DNA of 12,677 bases from NCBI GenBank assembly GCA_903861015.1, contig CAIOSL010000009.1:1-12677 (forward strand), given 5' to 3'. The position numbers and the translations under genes are program-made. Source of the DNA: an uncultured bacterium. Its GTDB lineage: Bacteria; Patescibacteriota; Saccharimonadia; Saccharimonadales; Saccharimonadaceae. Below are positions 7,170-12,677 of this stretch, one piece after another (the stretch's first letter is position 1; each line of letters starts with the position of its first letter). The notes beneath the pieces are model-generated. The model was not told the origin of the DNA and made no database searches. It was given only the letters and a program-made list of their open reading frames with translations.

Positions 7170-8189
7170 TTATAGAGTTTTTGGCGGCAGACTTCGGTTA
7201 ACATGCGTATAGGCCCTAGGCGTCACCCGACGGCCGCGCGGTGTTCGCTCGATAAAGCCAATCTGCAACAAATATGGTTCGTAAAAATCCTCAATCGTTG
7301 TCGCCTCGTCGCCAGTCAGAGCTGCAATAGTATTCAGCCCAACCGGGTTGTCGCCATAGTTATCAATGATGCTAATCAACAGATTGCGGTCGCCAGCGTC
7401 CAACCCCAAAGCATCGATTTCGAGTAGCCCTAGAGCCGCCTCGGCCGTTGGTTGGTCGATAATACCATCGCCATTAACATCAGCGTAGTCCCGAACACGT
7501 TTTAACAAGCGGTTAGCAATACGTGGCGTCAAGCGCGCCCGCGTTGACAGCAAATCGGCAGCCGCACCATGAATTTGACTGCCCAAAATATTGGACGCCC
7601 TGACGATGATGTCGGTAATTTCGGTTGGTTTATAAAATTCCAGGCGATGAATCAAGCCAAAGCGATCACGCAGTGGCGCCGACAACGCACCAGTGCGGGT
7701 GGTGGCGCCAATAACTGTAAACTTTGGCAAATCCAACCGAACGCTACGGGCCGCCGGACCCTTGCCGATCATAATATCCAGTTTAAAATCTTCCATGGCG
7801 CTATACAGCACCTCTTCGACCGTTCGGCCCAAACGATGGATTTCGTCGATAAACAAGACGTCGCCGTCACTTAAATTGGTCAAAAGGCTAGCCAAGTCAC
7901 CCGCTCGTTCGATCGCCGGACCGCTGGTTATGCGAATATTAGTCCCCATTTCGTTAGCGATCACCGCCGCCATAGTGGTTTTGCCCAGACCTGGCGGACC
8001 ATATAACAGCACGTGATCAATCGGTTCGCCGCGTTTTTTGGCAGCTGCAATCGCCAATTTCAGGTTATTTTTGAGACGGTCTTGGCCAATATAATCATCA
8101 AAAGTTTTGGGCCGCAAGCTAATTTCGATCCGCTGCTCCTCGGTATCGTCAGTGTGCTGGCTGGCATCAATAATCCGTTCAATTGCCAT
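7170..8189 (-). CDS. ruvB: RuvB, Holliday junction branch-migration ATPase
   Basis: This 339-aa AAA+ motor, of normal length, forms hexamers that drive branch migration of RuvA-bound Holliday junctions. Visible motifs are Walker [10 protein letters not shown] (64-72), Walker B VLFIDEIH (111-118), sensor 1 GATTR (161-165), and APLRDRFG (171-178) with the family's arginine-finger region. The C-terminal winged helix ends with [12 protein letters not shown]. The start ATG overlaps the ruvA stop (TAATG). It is preceded by AAGGAG with 9 nt spacing inside ruvA, so ruvB is translated from a coupled SD site, in contrast to the SD-less ruvA and ruvC. I see no unusual insertion or lost residue. Confidence 0.98.
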   Translation of the reverse strand: MAIERIIDASQHTDDTEEQRIEISLRPKTFDDYIGQDRLKNNLKLAIAAAKKRGEPIDHVLLYGPPGLGKTTMAAVIANEMGTNIRITSGPAIERAGDLASLLTNLSDGDVLFIDEIHRLGRTVEEVLYSAMEDFKLDIMIGKGPAARSVRLDLPKFTVIGATTRTGALSAPLRDRFGLIHRLEFYKPTEITDIIVRASNILGSQIHGAAADLLSTRARLTPRIANRLLKRVRDYADVNGDGIIDQPTAEAALGLLEIDALGLDAGDRNLLISIIDNYGDNPVGLNTIAALTGDEATTIEDFYEPYLLQIGFIERTPRGRRVTPRAYTHVNRSLPPKTL

Positions 8190-8767
8190 TAAATTTTACT
8201 CCTTAACGCCCTAGTAATACGTTCGGCTGTCGGCAAATCAATCGGCACACCCTCCAGGGCTTTGCTGGCATCGTTCAAGTTAAAGCCCAGCGCCATCAAG
8301 GCCTCCTGCGCCTCATCAGTTGCGCTAATCGCTGTCATGCCTGCCCGCTGCACCGTAAAGGTTACGGCCTGGCCAACTTTGTCCGACAAATCGACAATAA
8401 CGCGCTCGGCCGTCTTTTTGCCAACACCACTGGCTCGAGTTATAAAGGCCGCGTCTTGGCTGGCAATCGCGTTACGGACCGCTTCGCTGTCGCCCAGGGA
8501 CAAAATCGCCAGCGCCGCCTTGGGGCCAACCCCTTGGACGGTAATCAAAAGTTCAAATAGTTTCTTGGCCACCAAACTCGAAAAGCCAAATAACTCTTGG
8601 CTTTGCTCGCGAATATGATGATATGTATAAAATTTAACAGTTGAGTTCAAGATTGCCGCGTCAAAGTCACCGGCCGCCAACTGCACCTCATAACCAACAC
8701 CCTGGACATCGACAATCGCTGACGATCCAAATTTTTCAGCCACTACCCCATAAACATGCGCTATCAT
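8189..8767 (-). CDS. ruvA: RuvA, Holliday junction DNA-binding subunit
   Basis: This 192-aa protein has the three RuvA domains. The N-terminal OB fold starts [12 protein letters not shown] and contains GVGYEVQL. A tandem helix-hairpin-helix domain carries [13 protein letters not shown] and [16 protein letters not shown]. After a flexible linker, a C-terminal domain (about 147-192) with EALMALGFN binds RuvB. RuvA tetramers hold the four-way junction and recruit RuvB. The ATG at 8767 is 2 nt after the ruvC stop, with no SD site. A TATAAT is embedded in the last codons of ruvC, so ruvA can be transcribed as a leaderless mRNA in addition to any read-through from ruvC. Confidence 0.97.
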   Translation of the reverse strand: MIAHVYGVVAEKFGSSAIVDVQGVGYEVQLAAGDFDAAILNSTVKFYTYHHIREQSQELFGFSSLVAKKLFELLITVQGVGPKAALAILSLGDSEAVRNAIASQDAAFITRASGVGKKTAERVIVDLSDKVGQAVTFTVQRAGMTAISATDEAQEALMALGFNLNDASKALEGVPIDLPTAERITRALRSKI

Positions 8768-8769
8768 AA

Positions 8770-9249
8770 TTACATTATACCAGGGGCCATCAGATAATGG
8801 GTAATTGCGGTGGCTAATGCATCGGCGCAGTCATCGGGTTTGAGCACTTCGCTCAAACCCAATTGAATCCGAACCATCTCTTGGACTTGTTTTTTATCCG
8901 CTTTGCCATAACCAGTCACCGTCTGCTTGATCTGTAATGGCGTATATTCGGCGATCACCAATCGACTCTTGCGGCCAGCCAACATCGCCACGCCGCGGGC
9001 GTGCGACACGCTCATGGCCGTCGTTACATTGCGCGCAAAAAACAATTTTTCGATTGCCATGTGGGTCGGCTTGGTCTCGGCAATAATCTCGGTCAAGCTG
9101 TCAAAAATATCCTCTAGCCGGATCTCGAGGGGTGTATGCGCCGGCGTCGTCACCACGCCAGCATCAATCATTTTAATTTTGCCAGCATTAACCTCGATCA
9201 CGCCAAAGCCCAAAATCCCCGTACCCGGGTCAATACCGATAATTCTCAT
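8770..9249 (-). CDS. ruvC: RuvC, Holliday junction resolvase
   Basis: This 159-aa RNase H-fold endonuclease resolves Holliday junctions by symmetric cleavage and works with RuvAB. The metal-binding acidic tetrad is intact: Asp7 in IGIDPGTG, Glu67 in AIEKLFF, and Asp140 and Asp143 in DDCADALATAITH (His151 follows). Length and motif spacing match the family. The start is MRIIGIDPG, the usual RuvC N-terminus. The ATG has no SD site but has a -10 TATACT ending 6 nt upstream. The gene lies 14 bp after the lamin-tail surface protein and 2 bp before ruvA. A perfect 10-bp inverted repeat lies in the coding region just before the catalytic Asp pair (8836-8860). Confidence 0.97.
   Translation of the reverse strand: MRIIGIDPGTGILGFGVIEVNAGKIKMIDAGVVTTPAHTPLEIRLEDIFDSLTEIIAETKPTHMAIEKLFFARNVTTAMSVSHARGVAMLAGRKSRLVIAEYTPLQIKQTVTGYGKADKKQVQEMVRIQLGLSEVLKPDDCADALATAITHYLMAPGIM
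8774..8782 (-). promoter_or_regulatory. Predicted leaderless extended -10 promoter of ruvA, embedded in the ruvC 3' end
   Basis: The - strand order is TGG-TATAAT (hexamer 8774-8779), GTAATT, ATG (8767). The hexamer is made by the final ruvC codons Gly-Ile-Met (GGT ATA ATG), immediately before the ruvC TAA. Spacing to the ruvA ATG is exactly 6 nt and no SD motif is present. The same TGG-TATAAT-N6-ATG arrangement occurs before the PH-domain gene. Confidence 0.65.
8836..8860 (-). repeat. Perfect 10-bp inverted repeat (RNA hairpin) inside ruvC
   Basis: On the - strand, GGGTTTGAGC, a 5-nt loop GAAGT and GCTCAAACCC form a perfect 10-bp stem with no mismatch. It covers ruvC codons 130-138, just before the DD of the active site. 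No T-run follows on either strand, so it is not an intrinsic terminator. Confidence 0.8.
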
Positions 9250-9255
9250 AGTTAT

Positions 9256-9261
9256 AGTATA
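9256..9261 (-). promoter_or_regulatory. Predicted leaderless promoter (-10 TATACT) of ruvC
   Basis: On the - strand, TATACT ends 6 nt (ATAACT) before the ruvC ATG, inside the 14-bp gap after the surface-protein stop. No SD site is present. A weak -35 candidate (TTCGCC) occurs at 18 nt spacing. Transcription would begin at or next to the ATG. Confidence 0.6.
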
Positions 9262-9263
9262 AG

Positions 9264-11105
9264 CTATTTGACTAAATGGCGAAACTTGATTACTTTTCGC
9301 AAACCGCTACCAAGCTCGGTTTTCCACTCCCAGACCCCATAAATAACCGCTACGGCTCCGACCGCGATTAGCGACCAATAACCAATGCCATTGTCATTAT
9401 CAACATATGATAAATCGGGTTTATAGGCCGCTGCCGGCATCGCGCTAACTACATTGCGACAGCGATTAGTATCAGGGTTACGCTCTTGACCGTCTTTGCA
9501 TGGTACCAGATCGGTCGCCGCCAAAACCGCCGTAATCGACCGACACCTATTGGTCGCCGGATTGCGCTCTTGGCCTTCGGCACATGGCACCAAATCAGAC
9601 ACGTCAGCGGCAATGTTGCGACAACGATTAGTCACCTCGCTGCGATACTGACCGTCCCTACACGGCGTCAAACTGGCGGCCGTCACCGCATTGGACCGAC
9701 AGCGATTAGTCTCGGGATTACGTGATTGACCAGCCGGACAGGCTTGCAATTCACTAATTACCTCCACCGGCTCGACAACAACCGCCAAATTGTCCGAACC
9801 CTTAGTTACCTGGTTGGTGTATTGCCACTGACCGCCAATTAACGCCCACGACCAGCCATCGGGTGGATTGGTATAGGCTGACGTTTGATCGATCAAAACA
9901 TTATCAGCCGACCATAAACTCGCTTGGCTTGAACTGTTAACCAGGGTAAAGCCGAGCTCTTCATCTGTAAAAACTACATATTTGTGAGCCAAGATGCGAT
10001 ATCCAGGCGAAAAATGATACGTTTTTGGATTATCACTGCCAACCTTCAAAATATAATTATCCAATACAACATCGATTGAATTAGGGTTATAAATCTCGAT
10101 AAATTCATTGCCGATATCTGACCCGACAGCATTTGGTAACAGTTCGGTTAAATTCAGCGGCAACAAATCTAACCAACAAGTCCCATCATCGTGCAAATTA
10201 TATCCAGGTGGCAGTACTGCCTGGACGCCGGTTATATTTAAACAAACGTCGTGATAAACGCAATTATCACCGCTATACTCCATGTTGTCCGGTAGTACCG
10301 TTTGCAACCCGTTCAAATTCGGGCAAACGTCAGCCTGACAATCACCATGCTCGTCTTTCATAAAACCGACCGGCATAACCGCTTGCAGATCAGCGATATT
10401 GGGGCAAATATCGACTGGCAGCACCACGCAATTGCCAGTTAGGTCACGGTAATAGCCGACTGGTAAAACAACCTGGATGTCGGGCAAGTTAGGGCACGCA
10501 TCAATCACCTCGCTGATATTACCGATGCTATAAACCGCTCGCAGATCAGAATTAATAAAGTCCGCCGAGTTATTGTTGGTATCAATATAAATCCCCGGGC
10601 TCGATTGTTTGCGCTCTAAAACTCGGCTTAGATTATCCGATGTTACTACCGCCGCCGTGACCTCGGCTTTTTCGGCCGTACCCCAGCCCAATCGATCACG
10701 CTCGACCCCCAAGCTATCCACCAAATAAACATGCCCGCCAGTCACCCCGCCCAAGGTTTTAATGAACGTCAAATCACTAGTCAAATTCGCCTGAGCCGCA
10801 GTCAAAACCACCGACGACCTGGCGGCAACAATCAAACGTACAGCCGAATTAGAATCTTCAAAACAAGCCAACTTGTCCTTGGTCTTGTCGGTGGCACTGC
10901 TGCGGTAAACGCACCAATTAGTAATATCGATCGGGCTAGACGAATTATTATACAGCTCAACCAGCCGACTGGATGATACGTCACCGATCTGGACCTGGCT
11001 AATCACCATGCCTTCACTATCAGCTGACGCAGTTGAATTTATCAGCCCCAGAAAGCACAAACTAACACTAACAAATATTAGTGCCAGTAAAGACTGCTTA
11101 TGCAT
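9264..11105 (-). CDS. Secreted, membrane-anchored surface protein with two lamin-tail domains and two Cys-repeat arrays
   Basis: This 613-aa protein (from the ATG at 11105) has a signal peptide of about 28 residues ending STASA. The first lamin-tail domain (LTD) is at about 33-145 (RLVELYNNSSSPIDITNWCVYR). Four C-x21-C repeats lie at about 204-310, with pattern CPN(L/I)xxxQxVLPxGY. The second LTD is at about 318-440 (NEFIEIYNPNSIDVVLDNYIL). Four C-x12-C repeats follow at about 456-549, with pattern CxxGQxRNPxTNRCR. A transmembrane helix (about 575-593) and a basic tail end the protein. It should face outward, anchored at its C-terminus, with repeat cysteines probably disulfide-paired. LTDs are immunoglobulin-like folds; a role in surface binding is inference. 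A TTG in frame at 11111 is less likely as start, because the ATG has a -10 hexamer exactly 6 nt upstream. It lies between yebC and ruvC. Confidence 0.85.
   Translation of the reverse strand: MHKQSLLALIFVSVSLCFLGLINSTASADSEGMVISQVQIGDVSSSRLVELYNNSSSPIDITNWCVYRSSATDKTKDKLACFEDSNSAVRLIVAARSSVVLTAAQANLTSDLTFIKTLGGVTGGHVYLVDSLGVERDRLGWGTAEKAEVTAAVVTSDNLSRVLERKQSSPGIYIDTNNNSADFINSDLRAVYSIGNISEVIDACPNLPDIQVVLPVGYYRDLTGNCVVLPVDICPNIADLQAVMPVGFMKDEHGDCQADVCPNLNGLQTVLPDNMEYSGDNCVYHDVCLNITGVQAVLPPGYNLHDDGTCWLDLLPLNLTELLPNAVGSDIGNEFIEIYNPNSIDVVLDNYILKVGSDNPKTYHFSPGYRILAHKYVVFTDEELGFTLVNSSSQASLWSADNVLIDQTSAYTNPPDGWSWALIGGQWQYTNQVTKGSDNLAVVVEPVEVISELQACPAGQSRNPETNRCRSNAVTAASLTPCRDGQYRSEVTNRCRNIAADVSDLVPCAEGQERNPATNRCRSITAVLAATDLVPCKDGQERNPDTNRCRNVVSAMPAAAYKPDLSYVDNDNGIGYWSLIAVGAVAVIYGVWEWKTELGSGLRKVIKFRHLVK
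9456..9740 (-). repeat. Coding tandem repeat: four CxxGQxRNPxTNRCR units
   Basis: Four copies in the surface protein have unit starts 26, 26 and 28 codons apart. Each has two cysteines 13 residues apart (C-x12-C) and the core GQxRNPxTNRCR; the second unit is the most diverged (GQYRSEVTNRCR). DNA copies are clearly related but not identical, so this is an old repeat rather than a recent slippage product. The links between units are Ala/Val/Ser/Thr-rich. Confidence 0.9.
10176..10496 (-). repeat. Coding tandem repeat: four C-x21-C 'CPNxxxxQxVLPxGY' units
   Basis: Four copies lie between the two lamin-tail domains, with unit starts 30, 27 and 27 codons apart. Each begins CPN(L/I) (CLNI in the last), contains Q-x-V-(L/M)-P and ends with G-(N/D/T)-C or DNC. 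Cys-Cys spacing is 22, 22, 21 and 22 residues. This motif is unrelated to the downstream RNPxTNRCR array, so the protein carries two independent Cys-repeat types. Confidence 0.85.
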
Positions 11106-11111
11106 AGCCAA

Positions 11112-11117
11112 ATCATA
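11112..11117 (-). promoter_or_regulatory. Predicted leaderless promoter (-10 TATGAT) of the lamin-tail surface protein
   Basis: On the - strand, TATGAT ends 6 nt (TTGGCT) before the ATG at 11105, inside the 40-bp gap after yebC. It has one mismatch to consensus and no TGn extension. No SD motif precedes the ATG. The arrangement favours the ATG over the in-frame TTG at 11111, which lies within the 6-nt gap. Confidence 0.5.
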
Positions 11118-11145
11118 AGCTAATTATCGGGATATTTCAAGCAGG

Positions 11146-11871
11146 TTATTCGGGCAAATCAACCGTAATATCGGCGCTGCTGTTGACGTTAACAACATCA
11201 TCCAAATCGTCCAAAACATCAAATATCTTAACCAGTTTTTGAGCAACTTCAACATCGCTGATTTCGATCATAGAATTAGGAATATATTGCAATTCCGCCG
11301 ATACAACCGACAGCCCACTATCGACGATTGCCGCTCTAACCTTGGCCAGATCTTTTAATTCGGTATAAACCACAATCTCGCCATCTTCTTCGACGGCATC
11401 CTCGGCGCCAGCGTCCAGGACAGTCAGCAGCGCTTCTTCGCCAGTCGCTGCCACCCTGATCACACCTTTACGCGTAAACTGAAAAGCCACACTACCCGGA
11501 TCAGCCACACGGCCACCATTTTTGGTTAAAGCGTTTTTGACTTCTGGGAAAGTACGATTGCGGTTATCGGTCGCGGTTTCGATAATTATACCAACGCCGC
11601 CCGGCCCCATCGCCTCGTAAACAACTTCTTCTAAAACCGCCGCATTTTTGTCGGACACGCGATCAATCGCTCGCTGAATGTTGGCCGCTGGCATGTTGGC
11701 CTGTTTGGCTTTTTCGATCGCCATGTACAGCGCAGCGTTCATAGTCGGGTCCACACCACCGCGAGCCGCAATTGCAATCAGGTTGCCTAGTCTGGTAAAG
11801 ACCGCGCCACGTTTGGCATCTTTTAGACCTTTTTCGCGCTTGATAGTTGACCACTTGCTATGTCCGGACAT
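11146..11871 (-). CDS. yebC: YebC/TACO1-family protein
   Basis: This 241-aa member of the YebC/TACO1 family starts MSGHSKWSTIKREKGLKDAKRG, the near-invariant N-terminus. It continues with the family core FTRLGNLIAIAARGG, AIEKAKQANMPAANIQRAIDR and YEAMGPGGVGIIIETATDNRNRT. YebC proteins were long annotated as transcriptional regulators, and recent work on family members points to a role in translation at difficult (proline-rich) sequences. Which applies here cannot be read from sequence. An in-frame GTG exists at 11883, but ATG 11871 is chosen because it matches the conserved family start and has GGAG at 6 nt spacing (11878-11881). yebC next to ruvC is a widespread arrangement; here a surface-protein gene separates them. 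Confidence 0.95.
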   Translation of the reverse strand: MSGHSKWSTIKREKGLKDAKRGAVFTRLGNLIAIAARGGVDPTMNAALYMAIEKAKQANMPAANIQRAIDRVSDKNAAVLEEVVYEAMGPGGVGIIIETATDNRNRTFPEVKNALTKNGGRVADPGSVAFQFTRKGVIRVAATGEEALLTVLDAGAEDAVEEDGEIVVYTELKDLAKVRAAIVDSGLSVVSAELQYIPNSMIEISDVEVAQKLVKIFDVLDDLDDVVNVNSSADITVDLPE

Positions 11872-11904
11872 GATTCGCTCCACATTAATACATTATTTAT
11901 TACT

Positions 11905-11913
11905 ATTATAACA
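11905..11913 (-). promoter_or_regulatory. Predicted extended -10 promoter of yebC
   Basis: On the - strand, TGT-TATAAT (hexamer 11905-11910) lies in the 44-bp gap after comEC, 33 nt upstream of the yebC ATG. It predicts a leader of about 27 nt that includes the GGAG SD site. The rest of the leader is very AT-rich. Confidence 0.6.
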
Positions 11914-11915
11914 GA

Positions 11916-12677
11916 TTACTCGGCTATGTTCGAGTGCCGCAGGTTATAGCCCGTCGCCTGCCACAAATATATTACTAGGGCCACAATCAGCCCATAATAC
12001 GCCACCACCATCCAGGCGGTTGGCTGCCAAGTATTAACCGCCCATGGTAAAGCCGCAAAATAATTAACCGCATTCGTCATAAACCCCAATAACCAGGTTG
12101 CCGGCAGCCCAATCACATTGGCCACCACCGGCACCAACCAACCACCAATACCAGCCACAAAACTCAGCAACATCGCCAGGGGCACCAGTGGCACAATCAA
12201 CAGATTTGCTACTACCGCCACGTTCGACACCTGCCCAAAGGCAGCGGCTATAATCGGCCAAGTCACCATCTGGGCTGCAATCGTTTCAATCAAGACCTGC
12301 GGCAAAAAACCAATCTTTTGATCACCAAACAAATAACGCGTGGCCAATGGTGCCACAATCATCACTCCCGCAAAAGCCGCAAACGACAATTGCCAGCCAA
12401 TATCGACCCAGGCATACGATGGATTAATCATAGTCGTTGCGGCCAAGACGATCGCCAAAATCACCACTGGGTGCAGCTGCCTGCCATAATACCAAGCCGT
12501 CAAACTGATGCCAGTCACCAAGCCCGCCCGCAACATACTAGGACTCAGACCAGTAATCGCCATAAAAAACAGCGCCATACCACCAGCCGCCACCACAATC
12601 CCGCGCTTCGTCTCCTTCGACAAATTCAACGCCGGCTTCTCCCGCCTGCTTTTGCCTTGTTTTTCCTCATCCTTGTC
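11916..12677 (-). CDS. comEC: ComEC/Rec2 DNA-uptake channel protein, C-terminal part (5' part outside window)
   Basis: The reading frame is open to the window edge, so the gene starts outside; 253 residues are visible. A highly charged loop (DKDEEKQGKSRREKP) is followed by about seven hydrophobic segments with the ComEC competence-domain signatures. These are TGLSPSMLRAGLV near the start, INPSYAWVDIGWQLSFAAFAGVMIVAP in the middle, and SNVAVVANLLIVPLVPLAML towards the end. ComEC forms the inner-membrane channel that takes single-stranded DNA into the cytoplasm during natural transformation. The protein stops soon after the last membrane segments (TGYNLRHSNIAE) and has no C-terminal metallo-beta-lactamase-like domain. 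An internal TTG at 12629 could look like a start but lies in the middle of the protein. Confidence 0.88.
   Translation of the reverse strand, partial: DKDEEKQGKSRREKPALNLSKETKRGIVVAAGGMALFFMAITGLSPSMLRAGLVTGISLTAWYYGRQLHPVVILAIVLAATTMINPSYAWVDIGWQLSFAAFAGVMIVAPLATRYLFGDQKIGFLPQVLIETIAAQMVTWPIIAAAFGQVSNVAVVANLLIVPLVPLAMLLSFVAGIGGWLVPVVANVIGLPATWLLGFMTNAVNYFAALPWAVNTWQPTAWMVVAYYGLIVALVIYLWQATGYNLRHSNIAE

Noticed and set aside
9279..9300. 6-bp inverted repeat GCGAAA/TTTCGC at the end of the surface-protein gene
   Set aside because: The stem is short, has a 10-nt loop, is AT-rich and lies within coding sequence for a basic tail, with no T-run. It is compatible with chance.
9486..9725. Open frames on the + strand opposite the surface protein, ruvB and ruvA
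   Set aside because: They are antisense shadows without SD sites, family motifs or sensible composition; the opposite-strand genes explain the sequence fully.
9456..9740. CRISPR or direct-repeat array
   Set aside because: The periodicity is in codons (26-28 aa), the copies are diverged at DNA level, and they encode regular Cys-rich protein repeats.
11106..11111. TTG at 11111 as start of the lamin-tail protein
   Set aside because: The ATG two codons later begins a standard signal peptide and lies exactly 6 nt from a -10 hexamer; TTG has no SD site.
11872..11883. GTG at 11883 as the yebC start
   Set aside because: It would add MERI before the conserved MSGHSKW terminus and would use up the GGAG SD site that serves ATG 11871.
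12627..12629. TTG at 12629 as start of the ComEC-like protein
   Set aside because: The frame stays open to the window edge and the visible part is the interior of the competence domain, so this is an internal Leu codon.

Overview
The window is about 12.7 kb of dense chromosomal DNA with very short intergenic gaps. The largest are 68 bp (1270-1337) and 67 bp (6101-6167), and no gene-free stretch approaches 300 bp. It probably comes from a Patescibacteria (CPR) genome, most likely Candidatus Saccharibacteria (TM7). That placement is an inference. It rests on a type IV pilus cluster with PilM/N/O but no secretin genes in view, a lamin-tail surface protein with Cys-rich repeats, divergent single-copy recA, recX and ruvABC, and TGA used as a stop (pilN), which argues against the code-25 CPR lineages. 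I see no mobile element, CRISPR array, tRNA or rRNA.

Region 1 (1-4403, + strand) is a type IV pilus assembly block. It holds the 3' tip of a PilB/GspE-type ATPase, then pilC (inner-membrane platform), pilM, pilN and pilO (cytoplasmic actin-like ring and its membrane partners), a 105-aa single-pass membrane protein ending in GRINPFSE that may stand in for PilP/GspC, and a double PRC-barrel protein under its own promoter. pilN and pilO overlap their upstream genes and each has a Shine-Dalgarno (SD) site. Region 2 (4400-6563) is recA-recX on the - strand, divergent from a lone type IV prepilin-like gene. The 67-bp recA/prepilin gap carries promoters for both directions. Region 3 (6565-12677, - strand) reads, in transcription order, comEC (5' part outside the window) - yebC - a large surface protein with two lamin-tail domains and two different Cys-repeat arrays - ruvC - ruvA - ruvB - a PH-domain membrane protein.

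Pilus, ComEC, RecA/RecX and RuvABC together cover DNA capture, membrane transport, strand exchange and branch migration/resolution. The neighbourhood therefore fits natural transformation, plus ordinary repair.

The main non-coding signal is promoter placement. Five genes (PRC-barrel, PH-domain, ruvA, ruvC, lamin-tail protein) have a -10 hexamer (TATAAT, TATACT or TATGAT) ending exactly 6 nt before the ATG, and the prepilin has one 8 nt before it. None of the six has an SD site. That geometry predicts leaderless mRNAs. The other full genes, apart from pilM, have an SD site at a normal distance, either downstream of a promoter (recA, yebC) or at an intra-operon junction (pilC, pilN, pilO, the 105-aa gene, recX, ruvB).
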